From Dysgonamonadaceae bacterium (GTDB lineage Bacteria; Bacteroidota; Bacteroidia; Bacteroidales; Azobacteroidaceae), in the NCBI GenBank assembly GCA_031282925.1, contig JAITCT010000066.1, positions 1-5,910 on the forward strand: DNA of 5,910 bases, read 5' to 3'. Below the pieces are notes generated by a model. That model was not told where the DNA came from. It was given only the letters and a program-made list of their open reading frames with translations, and made no database searches. Positions 5,765-5,910 of this stretch are shown here, piece after piece. The stretch's first letter is position 1, and each line of letters opens with the position of its first letter. Made by a program: the position numbers and the translations under genes.

Positions 5765-5910
5765 TTATTTTACATCCGTTTTTCGAAAAATGTAAAGTCC
5801 GATCATGCACGGAACAATGATATAAAACAGGCTAACTGCCGTTGCAGTCGTATAAAACGACAAACCGTTGGACTGATTAAGCGCCATAATGTAATATTGC
5901 GGAAAGCCTT
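5765..5910 (-). CDS. 3' end of a membrane protein, probably an ABC-2-type permease (partial)
   Basis: The minus strand is open from the right edge to TAA at 5765-5767, giving 47 residues that begin GFPQYYIMALNQSNGL. They contain one clear transmembrane helix (ATAVSLFYIIVPCMIGLYIF) and end in FRKTDVK. A last hydrophobic helix followed by a short basic tail with a late Asp (the F-x-x-x-D-v/i pattern) is usual for ABC-2-type transporter permeases, so that is the best guess, but the piece is short. Its stop is 11 nt before the CDF start on the same strand, which suggests a transport operon. Coding status is supported by the tight spacing and clean hydrophobic pattern; the family is tentative. Confidence 0.6.
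   Translation of the reverse strand, partial: GFPQYYIMALNQSNGLSFYTTATAVSLFYIIVPCMIGLYIFRKTDVK

Noticed and set aside
5554..5820. Plus-strand frame opposite the CDF fragment
   Set aside because: The minus strand encodes the TM helices and metal-site region of a CDF, so this frame is antisense.
1..5910. CRISPR array, tRNA or rRNA
   Set aside because: No regularly spaced direct repeats, cloverleaf-like segments or rRNA-like conserved stretches were seen.

Overview
The window looks like an accessory stretch of a Bacteroidales (Bacteroidota) genome. The evidence is a lipoprotein-type S41 peptidase paired with a DUF3316-like protein, IS5- and IS630-type transposases that resemble Bacteroidales copies I recall, and no clear Shine-Dalgarno sequences. 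The genus cannot be named from the sequence.

Layout. Positions 1-365 hold the 3' end of a probable outer-membrane or periplasmic protein (+). It is followed after 5 nt by an intact S41 peptidase lipoprotein (371-1387, +). Positions 1449-2227 hold a decayed, right-truncated IS5-family element (+) whose transposase is spread over several frames and lacks its C-terminus. Positions 2230-3316 hold a complete IS630-family element (-) with imperfect terminal repeats between TA dinucleotides. Its transposase is split over three frames. Positions 3319-5555 form an AT-rich block, read leftwards: the C-terminal part of a large GHKL/Hsp90-like ATPase gene (pseudogene 4334-5555), then 13 nt, then an intact caspase-family (C14) protease (3334-4320). 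Positions 5556-5753 hold the first ~66 codons of a cation diffusion facilitator (CDF) transporter, fused out of frame to the ATPase remnant. Positions 5765-5910 hold the last 47 codons of a membrane protein, probably an ABC-2-type permease, 11 nt upstream of the CDF start.

How the parts relate. The most interesting part is the ATPase-caspase pair. A nucleotide-driven GHKL ATPase next to a caspase-like protease is the layout expected of a sensor/regulator plus proteolytic effector, as in bacterial conflict (anti-phage or programmed death) systems. That role is inference. Here the ATPase is clearly broken: its N-terminal ATP-binding half is missing and replaced by a truncated CDF gene, it has one in-frame TAA, and it has one -1 frameshift at a C run. 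The caspase is full length with its His/Cys dyad. The window therefore shows either a decaying conflict module whose protease outlived its partner, or a protease that works alone.

The many lesions (both transposases, the ATPase, the CDF) fit an IS-rich degenerating region. Some of the single-base frameshifts could be sequencing errors in a draft assembly.
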